A stretch of 64,000 nt of DNA from JANMZR01 sp040385875 (GCA_040385875.1 JAZKGO010000040.1:80236-144235), one strand, 5' to 3'; counted from the first letter of the stretch, positions 34,345 to 43,959 are shown. The notes: generated by a model from the letters alone, not told the origin. A program made the numbers and translations.

Positions 34345-35993
34345 TCCGTTTGTTGAATATATCGCACTACTCTCCAATCATGATTTACATCTTTGATGAG
34401 TATTTCCTCTTTAAAGTTCTTGAAAAAAGGAACCTGCTCATTGGTGTGTAACATCGCAATAAAGCTTTTCTCGGCACTCAGCTCATTAATTACCTCTATA
34501 TTGTCAGTTTTAGGGATGTTCACCACATCCCCCAGCATATAATAATGGCCAAACGAATGAACAATTACATTACCAGTGGTGCGATCTGTTTTCACTTCTT
34601 TTTGAAAAGCCTCAGGTGAATATTTTGAATAAAAAGCAGGATATAAATAATTGAATACCAACTCCTTAGATAGTGCTATCTTTTCATTAGGTTTCTTATT
34701 CTTTTCAGCAATTTCTAATGCCCATTTTACATCTTTTGGGAAAACATTGTAATGCGGAAACTTAATAAAATACTCTCCAAAAAAAGCAGAGGCCTGCAAT
34801 ACAAAAAAAACTGCGGCGCCCATTAAAATCAATCTTTTAAAAGTACCCTCTTTTATTTTTTCGAACACTGCAAAAAGCCCAACCGCCACTATTATCGGTA
34901 CAGTTGACTGAAAATGCAAAGATCGATTGAGATTGACATGGTATAAAAAAAATATGGAGAAACTGGCTACCGCCCATAGCAGGAGAATATTCCGAACATC
35001 TGATTTATTGGTCTTGAAAACAATTCCCAAATAAATAATAGCTGGAATAAGAAAAAGTACAAAAAAATGGGATACTCTGAAATGAGTGGTATTGTAAATC
35101 CATACATATAAGTCGGTAAAGCCTGAAAAAACGAAAAACATATTTTGTTTGATGATAGCCAGGTTTTCGCCGATTCCAATAAAAATCCGTTCTCTTGGCG
35201 AGAGCATAAGAGGTAAGCTAAATGGCAAGGAGGATTCTATCGCAAGCTCATGCTTTAAAATATTATTTTTCAAGATAAATAGCAAAAACGGAGAAATGAG
35301 GATTAAACCCAAAAAAGCGGAAAACCCAAACCATTTAATTTGCTTGAGAAAACTTTTCCAAAAAAACATCAATACTAAAAAGATGAATAAGGGAACGATA
35401 AATAAAGAAGGGGCATAGGCATAAAATAACAACACCATTGCCGGAAATACTAGGATCAAGGTTGCTTTTTCTTTTATAGATAAAACCTCATTCTTATTCA
35501 CTATGAGTAAAGCTTGGGATAATAAAAGCAAAAAAAGAATCACAAAAAAGGGAACAATATTAAACTCATCCCCCCAACGTGAGGTCATAAAAAGAAATGG
35601 ATCGAAAATATACAAAATGGCGGCAATTCTTGCAAGATTTTCATTTTTGAAAAGCCCTATACAAAGCTTATAAACCATTGGCACACAGAGGATTCCTAAA
35701 ACACCCGAAAGCAATCGAACTGAAAATTCGTTGAGACCAAATAAATAGACAAAAGGAATTGAAAGGTAGCCGTAAAGGGTATTCTGGCCTGATCCCCAGC
35801 TCAAAAAATAAGCTGGTAGATGGAAACCCCAGCGGTCGTTGCCTGTTTTTAAAAGTGAAAAAGCTTCATAACCAATTGATGCTTCATCACCGTGTAGGCC
35901 AGTGGGAATATTACCAAATTGTAGAAACCGAAGGATAATACCTATAATCAGAAATAGGTAAAAAATCGATTTTGAGGGTAATGAATTAATCAT
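34341..35993 (-). CDS. ArnT/PMT-like phospholipid-carrier-dependent glycosyltransferase (GT-C), copy A
   Basis: 550 residues, same fold as copy B: first-loop motif GLHGDEASIGYEAFSLLKTG with Asp36-Glu37, then SGQNTLYGYLSIPF, about eleven transmembrane helices and a soluble C-terminal region. The Asp-Glu pair in this loop is the conserved catalytic/metal element in ArnT and protein mannosyltransferases. Its stop overlaps copy B's start (ATGA), indicating coupled translation and near-stoichiometric expression. It heads the minus-strand run of envelope-glycan genes reaching to 28.3 kb. Confidence 0.8.
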   Translation of the reverse strand: MINSLPSKSIFYLFLIIGIILRFLQFGNIPTGLHGDEASIGYEAFSLLKTGNDRWGFHLPAYFLSWGSGQNTLYGYLSIPFVYLFGLNEFSVRLLSGVLGILCVPMVYKLCIGLFKNENLARIAAILYIFDPFLFMTSRWGDEFNIVPFFVILFLLLLSQALLIVNKNEVLSIKEKATLILVFPAMVLLFYAYAPSLFIVPLFIFLVLMFFWKSFLKQIKWFGFSAFLGLILISPFLLFILKNNILKHELAIESSLPFSLPLMLSPRERIFIGIGENLAIIKQNMFFVFSGFTDLYVWIYNTTHFRVSHFFVLFLIPAIIYLGIVFKTNKSDVRNILLLWAVASFSIFFLYHVNLNRSLHFQSTVPIIVAVGLFAVFEKIKEGTFKRLILMGAAVFFVLQASAFFGEYFIKFPHYNVFPKDVKWALEIAEKNKKPNEKIALSKELVFNYLYPAFYSKYSPEAFQKEVKTDRTTGNVIVHSFGHYYMLGDVVNIPKTDNIEVINELSAEKSFIAMLHTNEQVPFFKNFKEEILIKDVNHDWRVVRYIQQTE

Positions 35994-36078
35994 TCAATTC
36001 TTTTCTGACTGAAATTTATAATTGGGGATTTTTTGCAAACTAAAGAAAAGACTCTGGTTGATACAAGAATCAAATGAC

Positions 36079-38976
36079 TTATTTACTAATTATCACACTC
36101 TTTGTAACCATCAAATTACCAGATTTTAAGCGAATTTTATATACACCATTGGGCAAGTCTCTCATATCCAATAGCTTACGATTATTGAAAACATCAACAG
36201 TGGTTTCGAATAATACTTGCCCCAATGTGGTAAAAACTAATATTTGCGCCCCTGAAACATCATCTTTCGTTTCTAAAGTCACTCGACCATCCTTTGTTGG
36301 ATTAGGGAAAACAGTAAATACATTACTTGGATCTTCGAAGTAATCAAACAAACTAGATTGACCTGAATAGCATTCCAGTTTATTGCCATTTGGAAGAGTA
36401 TAATTAATTTTTGCTTTCACAAAATAATTACCCGACTGATTTACTTTAATTGCTTTTTCTTTAGCGTTCAATAACTGATCCCTAAAATACCAATCATAGC
36501 TAGTACCATCAAGGCCTAAGATAGGAGCTTTTGCTTCCAGAGTGAAAGTACCTACTCGATCAATAAAAGGCAGACTTGGGTTTGCTCTTATGGCTACCAG
36601 CACTTTTTCTGAGGGCAGTGATGTACAGCCCCTTTCGTCGGTAACGGTAGCAAAATAAGTGGTATTTGAACTTGTTTTTGAATCTGAAAGTGAGTTAATG
36701 GTAATTCTCGTATTGGTTGAAAATATACCTGTATCTGTAGTTTTCCAAACCAAATTTTGCAATGAACTACTCGCCAATAATTCCACAGAACCTCCTGCAC
36801 AGAATTCCGTAGTTCCATTTTTTGTAATAATTGGTGAATCTGGCAAAGCCCAATTGGAAATTTTTAATTCGTCAGAAAAGGCAGATGGACAGCCAAATTC
36901 ATTAAACACTTTGGACTTATAATCACCTTGTAATGAAAGATTTACAACTTGAGTTTTGAATGAAGGATCTATTACATCGTTTCGGTACCACTCATAATTT
37001 GAATTGGGAGAAGTGGCTACAGTTACAAATTTGTCTGCACAAAAAGTGGTGGGGCCACCCGCTACAATATCTGGTTTGGTGGGGTTTGGGTTTACTTTTA
37101 CCTCAATAATATTGGAGGGAAGCGATTCACAATTTTTACTATCTTTCAATTTCAATGAATAAGAACCCTTTGTATTTATTGATACTGCTGTATTATAGGT
37201 ATCATTTGACCATACTGGATCCAGGTTTCCGATTGAACTTTCTGGTCTTAATATTACGCTAGTCCCTTCACAAATATTGGGCGAACTTTCTGAAATTATT
37301 TTTGGGGTGGCGGGCAATGCATTTACAGTCACTGCAAAATTGCCTGAAGCCTGCGCCACACAACCATATACATCTTGAGAGTTAACCGAAAAACTATAGG
37401 AACCAGCAGTTTTTATTGGGATGGTTTTCGTGGTAATGCCGTTGCTCCAATTATAATTATTGTTGAATGTATTGGCTGTAATATTTACAGTTTGCCCCTC
37501 ACAAAGTGTAGTGGAACGGTCTGTAGTGATCACAAGTTTGGCAGGGGTAAAATTAATCGGAGGACTAAAAATATAATTTTTACGAGAGGCATCCTTCATA
37601 TAAGGCACCATAAATTTATTGTTTATGGCTGTAATCGATTGGTTTTTAGTAACTTGACTGTAGTTGTCAGTATACCATTCATAATCTGTAAACCCTTGAG
37701 GCAATTGTGCAGTGATTTGGTTGTTATTCACACAGTTACCTAAGCTAGCACTCTGAGGTGGAATAGCCAAATGAGGTTTTGAATTGTTGATAAAATTGGG
37801 GGTATTCATGCTGTTAAACCACCCATTGGCTAAATCAATCAATCCTTGCCCCCAGAAATGGACTCCATCGGCTCGTTCATAGATTGATGGTTGAATCAAA
37901 TCGGTATTTGGGCCAGCAAATGTATTAAAGTTGGGAAGGTTGATTACCATCTGTTGACCATCCAATACCCTTTGGCTATAAGTTGTTTGTCCGTTTAATT
38001 TTTGTAATGACGCTTTTGCAATTACCCAACTAATGTCTTTATCGGTATAGCTTCTGGAATACTGAACAACCTGTTTCAAATTATCTCTAAATATTTCAGA
38101 AGTATTTCCAGTCCCTTCTTGGAAAATTCCAGTATCTGTTTCTCCCTGTTGCCATAAGATAGTCCTTACCCCCATCAATGAACAAAAATAATTCAAGGTT
38201 TTTTTTAACTGAATAAAAGGCTCTCCTTTAGTAAAATCAAATCGACCAAATTGATCTATTTCTGTGGTAGAGAATTCGGCCCCAGCTCTCCAGGCTGTTA
38301 TATTTGAATCACCAATCGCAGCATTGAATATAATTACGGGTACGTCCCAATTTTTGGCAATTAAATCTCCCAAAGGGCCCCAGCACCATGAATTTTTTCC
38401 CGTTGGCCCAACAAATGAATTGGCATCAATATGTGATATTACTGGGTACTTAAAAGGTTTTGAGGTACTAAAATCTTGAAAATTGATGCAATTTACACGG
38501 TCATCCTTTGCTTCATAGAATATATTTGGCTTATCTGTCGCATTTTCACCCTGTGTATTAGATTGCCCAGCTACAACAATTACTTCCCCAACACCCACTT
38601 TGATGGTGGAGATTTCTCCCAATTGCACGCTATTCTGTATACCTCTCACCTCTAATCGATACCAGCCTCCTTTTTGATCGGGCATTGAGGCCAAAAAGTT
38701 GCCTTTTGAGGGGTTACTGACAATATTTTTCCATTCAGTTTGGTCTAATGGTGTTTTAGGGTTACCAGTACCATCGAGTCTAGTAAGCCTTGCTTCAATT
38801 CTATCCAATTGCCCACTAAAGCTACCTCCAACATAAATAGTGGCCGTATTTTGTTTATTCCTTTGGTAGACCATCCTATTGGCAGGCATGGTCAAATCTA
38901 TCTGTGCAATGGTATTAAAAGCTGCAAACACAAATAAAATAGCAAATTTTAATCTCCCCTTTTTGAAAAAATTCAT
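36079..38976 (-). CDS. SGNH (sialate O-acetylesterase/CE6-like) esterase with Ig-like repeats and T9SS tail
   Basis: 965 residues from the ATG at 38976, which gives a proper signal peptide (MNFFKKGRLKFAILF onward); an ATG at 39000 would add eight residues and overlap the obg stop. An N-terminal beta domain (about 26-130) is followed by an SGNH catalytic domain (about 130-400) with block I AGQSN (Ser139), an LWQQGETD block, and the late GVHFWGQG His. Then come about five Ig/PKD-like domains rich in CAGGSVELLA-type patterns. It ends with a type A T9SS sorting domain (VFPNPTKDGR to VTKSVIISK). It is probably a surface carbohydrate deacetylase; substrate inferred only from family. Confidence 0.88.
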   Translation of the reverse strand: MNFFKKGRLKFAILFVFAAFNTIAQIDLTMPANRMVYQRNKQNTATIYVGGSFSGQLDRIEARLTRLDGTGNPKTPLDQTEWKNIVSNPSKGNFLASMPDQKGGWYRLEVRGIQNSVQLGEISTIKVGVGEVIVVAGQSNTQGENATDKPNIFYEAKDDRVNCINFQDFSTSKPFKYPVISHIDANSFVGPTGKNSWCWGPLGDLIAKNWDVPVIIFNAAIGDSNITAWRAGAEFSTTEIDQFGRFDFTKGEPFIQLKKTLNYFCSLMGVRTILWQQGETDTGIFQEGTGNTSEIFRDNLKQVVQYSRSYTDKDISWVIAKASLQKLNGQTTYSQRVLDGQQMVINLPNFNTFAGPNTDLIQPSIYERADGVHFWGQGLIDLANGWFNSMNTPNFINNSKPHLAIPPQSASLGNCVNNNQITAQLPQGFTDYEWYTDNYSQVTKNQSITAINNKFMVPYMKDASRKNYIFSPPINFTPAKLVITTDRSTTLCEGQTVNITANTFNNNYNWSNGITTKTIPIKTAGSYSFSVNSQDVYGCVAQASGNFAVTVNALPATPKIISESSPNICEGTSVILRPESSIGNLDPVWSNDTYNTAVSINTKGSYSLKLKDSKNCESLPSNIIEVKVNPNPTKPDIVAGGPTTFCADKFVTVATSPNSNYEWYRNDVIDPSFKTQVVNLSLQGDYKSKVFNEFGCPSAFSDELKISNWALPDSPIITKNGTTEFCAGGSVELLASSSLQNLVWKTTDTGIFSTNTRITINSLSDSKTSSNTTYFATVTDERGCTSLPSEKVLVAIRANPSLPFIDRVGTFTLEAKAPILGLDGTSYDWYFRDQLLNAKEKAIKVNQSGNYFVKAKINYTLPNGNKLECYSGQSSLFDYFEDPSNVFTVFPNPTKDGRVTLETKDDVSGAQILVFTTLGQVLFETTVDVFNNRKLLDMRDLPNGVYKIRLKSGNLMVTKSVIISK

Positions 38977-38996
38977 AAAATTAATACCCTGTAAAA

Positions 38997-39992
38997 TCAA
39001 TTCTTATTGTCAAATTCATTCCAAATCATATCTTTAAGTTGATCTATCCCCAAATTGGTTAGTGAAGAAATAAAGATTGAAGGAATCCCTTTTGGTAATT
39101 TTGTTTTTAATTTCTTAAGCGATGGCTCATCCAATAAATCTGATTTTGTGACAGCCAAAAGCCGGTTCTTGTCTAACAATGCAGGATTATATTGCTTTAA
39201 TTCATTCAAAAGTATTTTGTATTCTTTGGCTAAATTTTCCGAATTAGCAGGCAATAAGAACAATAAAATTGAATTACGTTCGATATGCCTTAAAAACCTG
39301 ATGCCCAACCCTTTGCCTTTAGATGCCCCCTCAATAATCCCAGGAATATCAGCCATTACAAATGAAAGGTCGTCCTTATAACGGACTACTCCCAAATTTG
39401 GTACCAAAGTAGTAAAAGCATAATCGGCGATCTCCGGCTTAGCCGCAGAAATGACTGAAAGTAAAGTTGATTTACCCGCATTTGGAAAACCCACCAAACC
39501 TACATCAGCCAACACTTTTAATTCAAATATGAGCCAGTTTTCTTGACCTTCCTCCCCAGGTTGTGCCTTTCTTGGCGCTTGATTCACTGAGGTTTTGAAA
39601 TGACTATTCCCTAAACCTCCTCTACCACCAGGCATTAATATTTTGGTTTGGTCGTGGTCAGTAATTTCGGTAATATATTCGCCAGTTTCAGCGTCTTTTA
39701 TAATAGTACCTAAAGGCACTTCAATGATTATATCCTCTCCTTCGGCTCCTGTTCTTCTCCCCCCTTCACCGGGCCTTCCATCTTTTGCAAATAGGTGTTT
39801 TTTATAACGTAAATGTAGTAAAGTCCAAAGCTGTGCATTTCCCTTTAATACAATATGCCCTCCACGACCTCCGTCACCGCCATCTGGCCCACCTAATGGT
39901 ACGTGCTTTTCTCTTCTAAAATGGGTAGAACCAGCCCCCCCATGCCCTGATCGGCAACATATTTTTATATAATCAATAAAATTTGTGGTCAT
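38997..39992 (-). CDS. obg: Obg/CgtA ribosome-associated GTPase
   Basis: 331 residues: the glycine-rich Obg domain (about 1-160, with GGPDGGDGGRGG and GGRGGLGNSHFK) and a GTPase domain with G1 GFPNAGKST (168-176), a DIPGIIEGAS G3 motif and TKSDL for guanine specificity. It is essential for late 50S assembly and stress control in bacteria. No C-terminal OCT domain is present, as usual in Bacteroidota. It lies 70 bp downstream of adk on the same strand. Confidence 0.96.
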   Translation of the reverse strand: MTTNFIDYIKICCRSGHGGAGSTHFRREKHVPLGGPDGGDGGRGGHIVLKGNAQLWTLLHLRYKKHLFAKDGRPGEGGRRTGAEGEDIIIEVPLGTIIKDAETGEYITEITDHDQTKILMPGGRGGLGNSHFKTSVNQAPRKAQPGEEGQENWLIFELKVLADVGLVGFPNAGKSTLLSVISAAKPEIADYAFTTLVPNLGVVRYKDDLSFVMADIPGIIEGASKGKGLGIRFLRHIERNSILLFLLPANSENLAKEYKILLNELKQYNPALLDKNRLLAVTKSDLLDEPSLKKLKTKLPKGIPSIFISSLTNLGIDQLKDMIWNEFDNKN

Positions 39993-40062
39993 ATTCTTAG
40001 TTTACGTTCTTGGATAAGCCATTTTGAAATGATAATTCATTTATCTAATGTAAAAACAGCTT

Positions 40063-40629
40063 TTAAATTTTAATATGACTACATAGCTCATTAAAAATAT
40101 CCTCTATTTTGCCTATACCATACACTTTGGCAACTTTGCCTTGCGCTTCATAATGGGGCAATACATGAATAGTTTTATTGAAATATTCATCCAATCGCTT
40201 TATTAGCTTATCCGCATCGTCATCGGCCCTTCCAGATATTTTTCTTCTTTCTTCAATTCGGCTTTTTAGCTCAGCCTCAGGAGTGTCCAGTTGTAATACG
40301 ATATCAATTTGTTCGTTTTTTGCTTCCAAAAATTCATCCAGCGCTTTTGCCTGGGCAACTGTCCGTGGAAAACCATCAAAAATAAAGCCTTTTGCATTGG
40401 GATTATTGCTCACTTCTTCTTCAAGCATTTCAATAGTGATGCTATCAGGCACCAATAGACCATCCGCCAATATTTGTTTTACTTTTGTTCCTAAAGCAGT
40501 ATCATTTGTGATATGAGCTCTGAACATATCACCAGTTGAAATATGATGTAACTGGTATTTTTCAATCAATTTTGCAGATTGGGTGCCTTTTCCAGCACCT
40601 GGAGGGCCAAAAATTATTAAGTTGAGCAT
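40063..40629 (-). CDS. adk: Adenylate kinase
   Basis: 188 residues, the short form without the zinc-finger LID insertion. P-loop GPPGAGKGT at 8-16, the AMP-binding STGDMFR and the DGFPRT motif, and a compact LID (RRKISGRADDD). It converts AMP and ATP to two ADP in the cytoplasm. It is followed by obg, a common Bacteroidota pairing. A perfect 12-bp palindrome CGTAAATTTACG lies upstream at 40769-40780, containing a near -7 box on the minus strand. Confidence 0.96.
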   Translation of the reverse strand: MLNLIIFGPPGAGKGTQSAKLIEKYQLHHISTGDMFRAHITNDTALGTKVKQILADGLLVPDSITIEMLEEEVSNNPNAKGFIFDGFPRTVAQAKALDEFLEAKNEQIDIVLQLDTPEAELKSRIEERRKISGRADDDADKLIKRLDEYFNKTIHVLPHYEAQGKVAKVYGIGKIEDIFNELCSHIKI

Positions 40630-40929
40630 TAAAAATAAAATTCTTTAGTATAAAAAAATCAATATTAATGAAGGAATGCTCTTCTATCAATGACTTAATT
40701 TATTTGGCTAAATCGCTGAGATTCAACAAAACAAATTATTTTAGAGAGACTCCTCACAAAAAAATAGACGTAAATTTACGACCTAATTTCTTAAAATAGT
40801 TCAATAATGACTATTTTTTGAATAAACCATTATTCAATACAGAGATTTTAGGGTAAGGAAATGGTTCAATTGAATTAATTGCAATGTGATTTTTGCAATT
40901 TTTTTGAAAAATAATACGACTTATTAAGC
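40630..40929. other. Intergenic stretch between crtB and adk
   Basis: 300 bp, AT-rich, no gene. Two palindromes are visible: CGTAAATTTACG (40769-40780), with a near-consensus minus-strand -7 box that may serve adk, and an 8-bp stem AATTGCAA/TTGCAATT (40877-40884 and 40893-40900) about 30 bp after the crtB stop. The latter is followed by a T-run on the plus strand only, so it is not a good terminator for crtB. Confidence 0.35.
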
Positions 40930-41763
40930 CTATCCAATCAGTTTTTGCTTTAAAATTGAGCCAGTAAGGAGGGTGATTTTTTGAAAATTGGGTACTCTTA
41001 TTCGCTTATTTTGAATGGTGGGAACGGAAGCTTTTTTGATTTTTTCAAATAGGCATTCATAATAATTAAATGCTAATAAAACTCCAAATTTTGCCTCCTC
41101 AGGTAGATTTGTGATAGCCTCATAAGCCAATTTAAAGTCGTTTTCAATATCAATTTCAATATTTTCCTTCTCTTGGCTTGAAAAATTTTGATAGATAACA
41201 TTTGGAAAATACATTCTTCCCCGATCAAAATAATCTGATTTGATGTCTCGAAGAAAATTTACTTTTTGAAAGGCTGATCCCAATCGCTTGGCTCCCTCTT
41301 CCAATTCAGAAAATTTTTGTTCATTGCCTCCGCAAAAAACTTTAAGACACATTAATCCCACCACCTCTGCTGAGCCGTAGATATATTCTTCATATTTATC
41401 CGAGGAATAATCTGAAATTTCTAAATCCATTTTCATAGATTCCAAAAATGCGTGAATATATTCTAGATTGATATTGTACTCATTTACAACCAATTGGAAA
41501 GCATGTAATATTGGATTTGTACTTATTTTTTCTTCAATTGCCAAAAAAGTGTCCCTTTCAAACCTTTCAAAAAGTGTTTTTTTATCAAAATCATGAAAAG
41601 TATCAACAATTTCATCGCCCAATCTTACGAAGCCATAAATAGAATAGATAGGCGTATGAAGCTTCCTGTGAAGTGTTCTGATCCCTAAAGTAAACGAGGT
41701 GCTGTAGGTCTCAGTTATGAGTTTGCTGCACAATTGTGAACTTCTGTTAAACAATTCTATCAT
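40930..41763 (-). CDS. crtB: Phytoene synthase
   Basis: 277 residues of the squalene/phytoene synthase family. The two Asp-rich motifs are present: DEIVDTFHDFD (first) and DIKSDYFDRGRMYFP (second), which bind the diphosphates of two geranylgeranyl-PP molecules. It condenses them to phytoene, the first carotenoid step. It starts 4 bp after the crtI stop, so the two are co-transcribed and likely translated together. Squalene/diapophytoene synthase is the alternative, less likely given the CrtI partner. Confidence 0.9.
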   Translation of the reverse strand: MIELFNRSSQLCSKLITETYSTSFTLGIRTLHRKLHTPIYSIYGFVRLGDEIVDTFHDFDKKTLFERFERDTFLAIEEKISTNPILHAFQLVVNEYNINLEYIHAFLESMKMDLEISDYSSDKYEEYIYGSAEVVGLMCLKVFCGGNEQKFSELEEGAKRLGSAFQKVNFLRDIKSDYFDRGRMYFPNVIYQNFSSQEKENIEIDIENDFKLAYEAITNLPEEAKFGVLLAFNYYECLFEKIKKASVPTIQNKRIRVPNFQKITLLTGSILKQKLIG

Positions 41764-41767
41764 AGTG

Positions 41768-43234
41768 TTATTTGTTTAAATCTTTTTCTACTTCCTCAGC
41801 AACCAACAATCCTGATATAATGGATGGAGGTACTCCTGGCCCAGGAACCGTTAATTGGCCGGTATAATAAAAGTTTTTAAGTTTTTTATTTTTCAAACTT
41901 GGTTTCAAAAAAGCGGTTTGCCAGAGGGTATTTGCCAGACCATATGCATTGCCTTTAAAAGCATGATAGTCGGCCTTGAAATTGCTTTGTGCATAGCTTT
42001 TTTTATAAATAATATTGGGTATAATTTCCTCTCCACAATAGGCCTCTAATCTTGCCATCAATATTTTAAAATATTTTTCCCTTATTTCTTCACTATCCTC
42101 CAAATCTGGGGCAACTGGCATCAATATAAAAAGATTTTCACAGCCCTCCGGGGCAATTGTACTGTCGGTTTTGGAGGGAGCCGAAACATAAAAAAGTGGC
42201 TTTTGGGGCCATTGAGGGTCAGTATAAATCTCATCGGCATGTACTGAGAAATCTTCATCAAAAAATAAATTGTGATGGACCAATTTTTCAATTCTTTTAT
42301 TAATTCCCAAATAGAAAATGAGGCTAGATGGCGCAAGTATTCTAGAGTTCCAATATTGGTCTGAATAGTTTTGGTTTTCCTCTAAAAGCAAATCAATATG
42401 CCGATAGTCTGCACTTGCAACTATTATGTCTGCTTCCATTTCCTCATTATTCAAATACACTTTATTAACTTTTGAATTTTTGATACCAAAACCAACAACT
42501 TCCGAATTAAATTTAAATTTTACCCCCTTTTCTCTAGCCAATGCAACCATTGCTTTTACAATTTGGTGCATGCCACCCAAAGGATACCAAGTGCCATTTT
42601 TCATTTCTGCGAAATTCATCAGGCTGTACAGCGCTGGTGTATTTTCTGGGATTGCTCCTAAAAATAATGCAGGAAACTCAATGATTTTCAACAGTTTAGA
42701 ATCTGAAAAATATTTCCGAGCATGTGCTGCATAAGATTTGAAAATATCTAATTTTAAAGCATCTATCAACAGTTGTAGGCTAAAAAACTCCCAAATACTT
42801 TTGCTGGGTTTCCATACAAACTGCCCAATGCCAACTTTGTATTTGTAGGCGGCTTCGTCTAAAAACTTTTGAAGTTGTTCGGCGCTTCCTTTTTCTATTT
42901 TTTCAAAAGTTTGTTTAAGATTCTCGACACCAGCTGGTAAGCTTACTTTTTCAAAGTTTTCAAAAATAACCTCATAGGATGGGTCTAATCTGACCAAATG
43001 ATAATAATCCTCGACTTTTTTGTTAAACTTTCCAAAATAATCTTCAAAGATGTCAGGCATCCAATACCAACTTGGCCCCATATCAAATGTAAACCCCTCA
43101 CTCTCAAATACTCTTGCCCTCCCACCTGCAGTTTCATTTTTCTCAAGTATAGTTACTTCATATCCTTTTTGAGCCAAAGAAGTTGCTGTAGCTAAGCCCG
43201 AAAATCCTGCCCCTATCACTATTATTTTTTTCAT
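41768..43234 (-). CDS. crtI: Phytoene desaturase
   Basis: 488 residues, with an FAD-binding GAGFSGLATA Rossmann motif near residues 8-17, the DMGPSWYWMPD segment of bacterial CrtI and the C-terminal TVPGPGVPPSIISG motif. It introduces double bonds into phytoene to make lycopene-type carotenoids. It forms an operon with crtB, and lies downstream of the sigma-factor gene but separated from it by a terminator. Later carotenoid genes (crtY, crtZ) are not in the window. Confidence 0.93.
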   Translation of the reverse strand: MKKIIVIGAGFSGLATATSLAQKGYEVTILEKNETAGGRARVFESEGFTFDMGPSWYWMPDIFEDYFGKFNKKVEDYYHLVRLDPSYEVIFENFEKVSLPAGVENLKQTFEKIEKGSAEQLQKFLDEAAYKYKVGIGQFVWKPSKSIWEFFSLQLLIDALKLDIFKSYAAHARKYFSDSKLLKIIEFPALFLGAIPENTPALYSLMNFAEMKNGTWYPLGGMHQIVKAMVALAREKGVKFKFNSEVVGFGIKNSKVNKVYLNNEEMEADIIVASADYRHIDLLLEENQNYSDQYWNSRILAPSSLIFYLGINKRIEKLVHHNLFFDEDFSVHADEIYTDPQWPQKPLFYVSAPSKTDSTIAPEGCENLFILMPVAPDLEDSEEIREKYFKILMARLEAYCGEEIIPNIIYKKSYAQSNFKADYHAFKGNAYGLANTLWQTAFLKPSLKNKKLKNFYYTGQLTVPGPGVPPSIISGLLVAEEVEKDLNK

Positions 43235-43291
43235 TCCATTTTTTGAGAGACCCTAAAAAGCGGTAATAAACTCTCTTGTTAAGTGCAATTT

Positions 43292-43326
43292 AGAATAAAA
43301 AAGTCGAGTATAACCCGACTCTTTTC
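43292..43326 (-). terminator. Rho-independent terminator of the sigma-factor gene
   Basis: Read on the minus strand: stem AGTCGGG/CTCGACT (43320-43302, one G-U pair) with a TTATA loop, followed by six Ts. It lies between the sigma gene stop (43427) and the crtI start (43234), so the two are separate transcripts and crtI-crtB need their own promoter. Confidence 0.7.
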
Positions 43327-43426
43327 CCTAAATTTAATTATCCATACCACTTAACCTATCTTAATCAAACTAACGTAATCTAATCCTAAAATTCTACTTT
43401 TTTTATCAATTCTATTTGTGCAACTT

Positions 43427-43930
43427 TTATGCATACATAGGTAACATGTGCTTCAACTCCTTTCTGGCAATATGAATCCTATTTTTTACTGTGCCGATAG
43501 GAATATTTAAATTATCGGCTATTTCATGGTATTTGAAGCCGCTGAAATACATCAAAAAAGGAGATAAATAAGTCTCCTCCAACTTATTGAGGGCTTTTGT
43601 CAGATCTTTCTGAATAAAGCTGCTATTAGCTGTGTTTTGTGTACTATTTTCAAATGAATTGATAAAATGTAAATTATCTGAAATATCAATGAAAGTATTT
43701 CTCCTCACCATCTTTTGATAATTGGTAATAAAGGTGTTTTTCATGATAGTGAACATCCAAGCTTTTAGATTGGTCCCATCGGTAAATTTTTCTCTATTAG
43801 TATAACCTTTCAATAATGTATCTTGTAACAAATCATTGGCATCATCTGTGTCTTTGGTAAGTCTTATTGCAAATGGTTTTAATGATTTAGTAAGCTTTAC
43901 TATCTGACTTGTAAATTCCTGAGCTGTCAT
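43427..43930 (-). CDS. ECF-type RNA polymerase sigma factor next to carotenoid genes
   Basis: 167 residues from the ATG at 43930 (a TTG two codons upstream is ignored). Sigma region 2 (about 5-75, DTDDANDLLQDTLLKGY then NLKAWMFTIMKNTFI) and region 4 (about 115-165, FKYHEIADNLNIPIGTVKNRIHIARKEL helix-turn-helix). There is no region 1 or 3 and no adjacent anti-sigma factor. In Bacteroidota such a sigma factor is often found beside crtI-crtB, and light- or stress-controlled carotenogenesis is the usual suggestion. Its own promoter carries an inverted repeat (43960-43997). Confidence 0.88.
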   Translation of the reverse strand: MTAQEFTSQIVKLTKSLKPFAIRLTKDTDDANDLLQDTLLKGYTNREKFTDGTNLKAWMFTIMKNTFITNYQKMVRRNTFIDISDNLHFINSFENSTQNTANSSFIQKDLTKALNKLEETYLSPFLMYFSGFKYHEIADNLNIPIGTVKNRIHIARKELKHMLPMYA

Positions 43931-43959
43931 GTTCAAATTCTTTATTTGTGAAAATGCTA

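Noticed and set aside
40877..40900. AATTGCAA/TTGCAATT hairpin as terminator of crtB
   Set aside because: The T-run follows on the plus strand, whereas crtB is on the minus strand.
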